Position numbers and translations under genes: made by a program. Below, one piece after another: positions 60,416 through 64,000 of a DNA stretch of 64,000 nucleotides (its first letter is position 1; every line of letters starts with the position of its first letter). Below the pieces are notes generated by a model. The model ran no database searches. It had not been told where the DNA came from and saw nothing but the letters and a program-made list of their open reading frames with translations. The stretch is from Ensifer oleiphilus. GTDB taxonomy: Bacteria; Pseudomonadota; Alphaproteobacteria; Rhizobiales; Rhizobiaceae. The stretch is from assembly GCF_013371465.1 (NCBI RefSeq), contig NZ_JABWDU010000002.1, forward strand, positions 785,666 to 849,665, given 5' to 3'.

Positions 60416-60597
60416 GCCCCTCATCCGCCTGCCGGCACCTTCTCCCTGCAGGCGGGGCGAAGGGACATCGCAGCACCCACTCGTTCCCCAAATCCATTTG
60501 CGACTCCGCCATTTCGACGACTGCCATCGTATGGCAAGCGTGCCGCATTCTCGTCCCCTCGCCCCGCCTGCGGGGAGAGGGTTAGGGTGAGGGGCAA
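60416..60597. repeat. RIME-like palindromic repeat
   Basis: It starts GGCCCCTCATCCGCCTGCCG with CCTTCTCCCTGC...GCGGGGCGAAGG, and ends with CCCCGCCTGCGGGG plus GAGGGTTAGGGTGAGGGG. It is built like 26131-26297. It separates the Rieske gene from the upstream FAD/GcvT gene within a probable operon. Confidence 0.8.
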
Positions 60598-60611
60598 CTC
60601 CAAGCGCGAGT

Positions 60612-63059
60612 TCACATCCGCACCCGCTCCGCCCGCGGATCGTACATCGCCTTCAGCGATGCCTCGGCTTTCACCCGGGTGCCGGCGATCTCGATCTCGA
60701 AGCTCGAACCGAGCACGTCGGCATCGCTTTCGCCCTCCGACGGCACGTAACCGAGGCCGATGGCGCCGCCGAGGTGGTGGCCGTAATTGCCTGAGGTGAT
60801 CGTGCCGACGATCTTGCCGTCGCGCACGATCGCCTCGTTGTGGAAGAGCAAAGGTTCCGGATCGGAGAGGCGAAACTGCACCAGCCGCCGCGAAAGCCCG
60901 CGATTGTGTTTGGCAAGCACCGCCTCGCGGCCGATGAAATCGCCCTTGTCGGGCTTGACCGCAAAGCCAAGCCCGGCTTCGAGCACGTGGTCCTCGTCGG
61001 TGATATCGTGGCCGAAATGGCGGAAGGCCTTTTCGATGCGGCAGCTGTCGAGCGTGTGGATGCCGCAAAGCTTCAGCCCGAGATCCTGTCCCGCCTCCTC
61101 CAGCGCCTCGAACACATGCGCCGTCTGATCGGTCGAGACATAAAGCTCCCAGCCGAGTTCGCCGACATAGGTGACGCGGTGCGCGCGGGCGAGCCCCATG
61201 CCGATCTCGATCTCTCGCGCCGTCCCGAAGGGGTGCGCCGCATTCGAAAAATCGTTCGGGCTCACCTTCTGCATCAGGTCGCGCGCCTTCGGCCCCATGA
61301 CGCAGAGCACGCTTTCCCCGGCGCCGACATCGGTGATGACGACGAATTCGTCACGCACATGCTTGCGCAGCCAGGCAAGGTCGCGTTGAAGCGTGGCACC
61401 CGGCACCACCAGCAGGAACGCGGTCTCCGAAAGGCGTGTGACCGTCAGGTCGCTTTCGATGCCGCCGCGGCCGTTGAGCATCTGGGTGTAGACGATGCGG
61501 CCGGCCTCGACATTCATCTCGTTGGCGCAGAGGCGCTGCAGGAAGGAAAGCGCATCGCGCCCCTCCACCCGGATCTTGCCGAAGGAGGTCATGTCGAACA
61601 GGCCGACGCCATTGCGCACGGCCAGGTGCTCGGCCTTCTGGTTTTCGAACCAGTTCTGCCGCTTCCAGGAATAGCGGTATTCGCGCTCCTGGCCTTCCTT
61701 CGCAAACCAGTTGGCCCGCTCCCAACCCGCGACCTCTCCGAACACGGCGCCGCGCGCTTTCAGATGTTCGTGCAGCGGCGAACGGCGCACGCCGCGGGCC
61801 GTCGCCATCTGGCGATAGGGGAAATGGTCGGCATAGAGCAGCCCCAGCGTCTCGGAGACCCTATCCTTGAGGTAGGCGCGGTTCTTCTGGAATGGCTGCG
61901 CCCGACGGATATCGACCTCCCAGAGATCGAACGGCGGCTCGCCGTCGTTCATCCACTCAGCCAGCGCCATGCCCGCCCCGCCCGACGAAACGATGCCGAT
62001 CGAGTTGTAGCCGGCAGCAACCCAGTAGCCTTTCACCTCCGGCGCCTCGCCGAGATAGTAGCGGTCGTCGGGCGTAAAGCTTTCCGGCCCGTTGAAGAAG
62101 GTATGGATGCCCGCCGTCTCCAGCATCGGCATGCGATTGACCGCCATTTCGAGGATCGGCGAGAAATGATCGAAATCGTCGGGCAACTGGTCGAAGCAAA
62201 AATCCTCGCGGATGCCGTCCATGCCCCAGGGCTTGGCCTTGAGCTCGAAGGCGCCGACCAGCATCTTGCCGGCATCCTCCTTGTAGTAGGTGCATTCGTC
62301 CGGCACGCGCAGCACCGGCAGACGCGTAAGGCCGGGGATCGCCTCGGTGACGATGTAGAAATGCTCGCAGGCATGCAGCGGCACGGTGACGCCGGATTGC
62401 CGCGCGAACTCGCGACCCCACATGCCCGCGCAGTTGACGACGTTGTCGGTCTCGATCGTGTAGGTCTCGCCGTTCTGCTCGCAGGTGACGCCGGTTACCC
62501 GGCCGTCCTTCTTCAGCACGGCCGTCACCTTGACGCCCTCGATGATCGTCGCGCCATTCTGGCGCGCGCCCTTGGCGAGCGCCATGGCGATGTTGGCCGG
62601 GTCGCACTGGCCGTCGAGCGGCAGGTGCACCGCCGCCTTCACGTCCGAGGTGTTGAGATGCGGATACATCGCCTTCACCTCATCCGGCGTGATCTCACGC
62701 ACATCGACGTTGAAGGCGCGTGCCAATGAGGCCTGGCGATAGATCTCTTCCTTTCGCTCCTCCGTCAGTGCCACGGTGATCGAGCCGTTCTGGCGCATGC
62801 CGGTGGAAATGCCGGTCTCGGCCTCGAGCTTGACGTAGAGGTCGGCCGAGTATTTCGCCAGCCGCGTCATGTTCTGCGAGGCGCGCAGCTGGCCGATCAG
62901 GCCGGCCGCATGCCACGTGGTGCCCGAGGTCAGCTGCTTTCTCTCAAGCAGCACCACGTCGGTCCAGCCGAGCTTGGCGAGATGATAGGCGACGGAACAG
63001 CCGGAGACGCCGCCGCCGATGATGACGGCCCGGGCTTTCGAGGGAATGGGCTTCGTCAT
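60612..63059 (-). CDS. FAD-dependent dimethylglycine/sarcosine dehydrogenase-like protein with GcvT domain
   Basis: An 815-residue protein of the DMGDH/sarcosine dehydrogenase group. Residues about 1-380 are an FAD-binding DAO domain: dinucleotide loop IIGGGVSGCSVAYHLAKLG, then SGTTWHAAGLIGQ, whose histidine is the expected covalent FAD attachment site. A FAO_M-type linker follows, and residues about 430-815 are GcvT-like (GVGLFDMTSFGKIRVEGRDA, GELGWELYVSTDQ) with a C-terminal barrel. Such enzymes oxidatively remove N-methyl groups and pass formaldehyde to tetrahydrofolate. It overlaps the upstream paralogue by 4 bases (ATGA). With the Rieske oxygenase downstream, stepwise demethylation of glycine betaine is the natural reading. 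Confidence 0.87.
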   Translation of the reverse strand: MTKPIPSKARAVIIGGGVSGCSVAYHLAKLGWTDVVLLERKQLTSGTTWHAAGLIGQLRASQNMTRLAKYSADLYVKLEAETGISTGMRQNGSITVALTEERKEEIYRQASLARAFNVDVREITPDEVKAMYPHLNTSDVKAAVHLPLDGQCDPANIAMALAKGARQNGATIIEGVKVTAVLKKDGRVTGVTCEQNGETYTIETDNVVNCAGMWGREFARQSGVTVPLHACEHFYIVTEAIPGLTRLPVLRVPDECTYYKEDAGKMLVGAFELKAKPWGMDGIREDFCFDQLPDDFDHFSPILEMAVNRMPMLETAGIHTFFNGPESFTPDDRYYLGEAPEVKGYWVAAGYNSIGIVSSGGAGMALAEWMNDGEPPFDLWEVDIRRAQPFQKNRAYLKDRVSETLGLLYADHFPYRQMATARGVRRSPLHEHLKARGAVFGEVAGWERANWFAKEGQEREYRYSWKRQNWFENQKAEHLAVRNGVGLFDMTSFGKIRVEGRDALSFLQRLCANEMNVEAGRIVYTQMLNGRGGIESDLTVTRLSETAFLLVVPGATLQRDLAWLRKHVRDEFVVITDVGAGESVLCVMGPKARDLMQKVSPNDFSNAAHPFGTAREIEIGMGLARAHRVTYVGELGWELYVSTDQTAHVFEALEEAGQDLGLKLCGIHTLDSCRIEKAFRHFGHDITDEDHVLEAGLGFAVKPDKGDFIGREAVLAKHNRGLSRRLVQFRLSDPEPLLFHNEAIVRDGKIVGTITSGNYGHHLGGAIGLGYVPSEGESDADVLGSSFEIEIAGTRVKAEASLKAMYDPRAERVRM

Positions 63060-64000
63060 GCGCGCAGTCTTTCATTGGAGGGATCCCAGAGTGGCTGGTC
63101 GGCCTCGACCGTCGCCTTGAAGCGATCGCCGAAGATCTCGACCTCGATCTCGTTGCCGGGCACTGCGAGATCGGCCCTGAGCATGCCGAGCGCGATCGAC
63201 TTGCCGACGCGGTAGCCCCAATTGCCCGAGGTGGTCTCGCCGACCACCTGGCCATCCGACCAGAGCGTCGACATATACGGCGCGTCGCAGCCGTCGGCGG
63301 CGACCGTCAAGGTGACGAAGCGTTTGCTGACGCCTTGCTGCTTCTCTCGCTCCAGCGCCGCCTTGCCCTTGAAGCCGGGCTTTGCCCAATCGACGAAGCG
63401 CTCGAGCCCACCTTGCAGGATGGTGTAGTCGGTCGACAGGTCACCCTTCCAGGCGCGGTAGCCCTTCTCTATACGCAGGCTGTCGAGCGCCTCCATGCCG
63501 AAGGGTTTGAGACCATGTTTCTGACCGGCGGCCCAGACGGCATCGAAGATCGCAGCGGTATCGTCGACCTTGGTGTGGATCTCCCAGCCGAGTTCACCGG
63601 CAAAGGAGACGCGCACCAGTTGGCAATAGCGCCCGGCAATCTGCGCCGTCTGGTGGGTGAGCCAACCCTTGGCGAGGTCCGCATCGCTGACCTCGGTCAG
63701 GATATCGCGCGATCTTGGGCCTGTCAGGATCTGGCAGCTGAACTGCGTGGTGACGTCGTCGAGCGTGAAGGCGGCACCTGTGGGCAGATGTTTTTGCAGC
63801 CACTCGAGATCGTGCCACTGCGCCGTTGCCGCCGTGATCAGGAAGAAGAAATCCTCGTCCAGCATCATGACCGACATTTCGGTGACAATGCGGCCCTTGT
63901 CGTCGGAGAAATAGGCAAGGCCGATGCGACCCGGCTTCGGCACGCGGCCGGTGATCAGCCCCGACAGCCATTCGCTCGCGCCCTTGCCCTTGACCCGGAA
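63056..64000 (-). CDS. dimethylglycine dehydrogenase-like protein, C-terminal GcvT part (cut by window edge)
   Basis: The last 314 residues or so of a second protein of the same family; the open frame continues off the right edge with no start in view. Visible are the GcvT folate-binding region (VSFAGELGWEIHTKVDDTAA, then FGMEALDSLRIEKGYRAWKG) and the C-terminal barrel (TTSGNWGYRVGKSIALGMLR). The FAD domain would lie outside the window. Its stop overlaps the ATG of the 815-residue protein (ATGA), so the two paralogues are co-translated, possibly acting on successive methyl groups. Confidence 0.85.
   Translation of the reverse strand, partial: FRVKGKGASEWLSGLITGRVPKPGRIGLAYFSDDKGRIVTEMSVMMLDEDFFFLITAATAQWHDLEWLQKHLPTGAAFTLDDVTTQFSCQILTGPRSRDILTEVSDADLAKGWLTHQTAQIAGRYCQLVRVSFAGELGWEIHTKVDDTAAIFDAVWAAGQKHGLKPFGMEALDSLRIEKGYRAWKGDLSTDYTILQGGLERFVDWAKPGFKGKAALEREKQQGVSKRFVTLTVAADGCDAPYMSTLWSDGQVVGETTSGNWGYRVGKSIALGMLRADLAVPGNEIEVEIFGDRFKATVEADQPLWDPSNERLRA

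Overview
The window is GC-rich, densely packed alphaproteobacterial DNA. It most resembles an Ensifer/Sinorhizobium-type member of the Rhizobiaceae, probably from a catabolic replicon or chromosomal accessory region. The reasons are RIME-like palindromic repeats between genes, many Tat-exported binding-protein ABC transporters, a polyol operon with a SorC-type regulator, and a carnitine gene set with the same content as the one worked out in Sinorhizobium meliloti. I saw no tRNA, rRNA, CRISPR array, insertion sequence or phage gene. Both edges cut genes: an FGGY kinase on the left and a dimethylglycine-dehydrogenase-like protein on the right.

Layout. (1) 1-7088, minus strand: SorC regulator, binding protein, two permeases, two unlike ATPases and a sugar/polyol kinase. 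(2) 7420-13445: a LuxR-type regulator divergent from a PotABCD-like ABC transporter and an SDR dehydrogenase. (3) 13446-22417: a minus-strand cluster of a histidine-ammonia-lyase homologue without the MIO triad, a dihydropyrimidinase-like amidohydrolase, an M20 carbamoylase, an S-methylthiohydantoin-desulfurase-family (DUF917) protein, a TfoX-N protein and a urocanase homologue lacking the signature cysteine. It is divergent from a LysR protein with two HTH domains. I read this as an ergothioneine-type betaine catabolic pathway rather than a hut operon. (4) 22550-30580: AraC/GATase regulator, BKACE, carnitine dehydrogenase-thioesterase, acyl-CoA dehydrogenase, CoA ligase and CaiD, which together can take gamma-butyrobetaine through carnitine to glycine betaine. 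(5) 30918-41176: a peptide-type ABC transporter, a second closely similar binding protein with its own XRE regulator, and an S15/CocE hydrolase. (6) 41206-47393: small modules, namely HPP-TetR with a clear operator, SRPBCC-MFS, GFA, ACT, exported MsrA and an esterase. (7) 47554-54874: LysR, putrescine-type ABC transporter and gamma-aminobutyraldehyde dehydrogenase (PatD). (8) 55153-58900: FhuF with an iron-siderophore binding protein, a small membrane protein, an isochorismatase-fold hydrolase and an Lrp regulator. (9) 59060-64000, minus strand: a Rieske oxygenase and two FAD/GcvT demethylating dehydrogenases, likely glycine betaine or related N-demethylation.

Taken together, much of the window handles quaternary and other amines. 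Ergothioneine-like betaine breakdown would yield trimethylamine and glutamate, carnitine breakdown would yield glycine betaine, and the right-hand cluster could demethylate glycine betaine. Two polyamine-type importers and PatD handle related amines. All functions are read from sequence motifs and context; no database search or experiment was possible.
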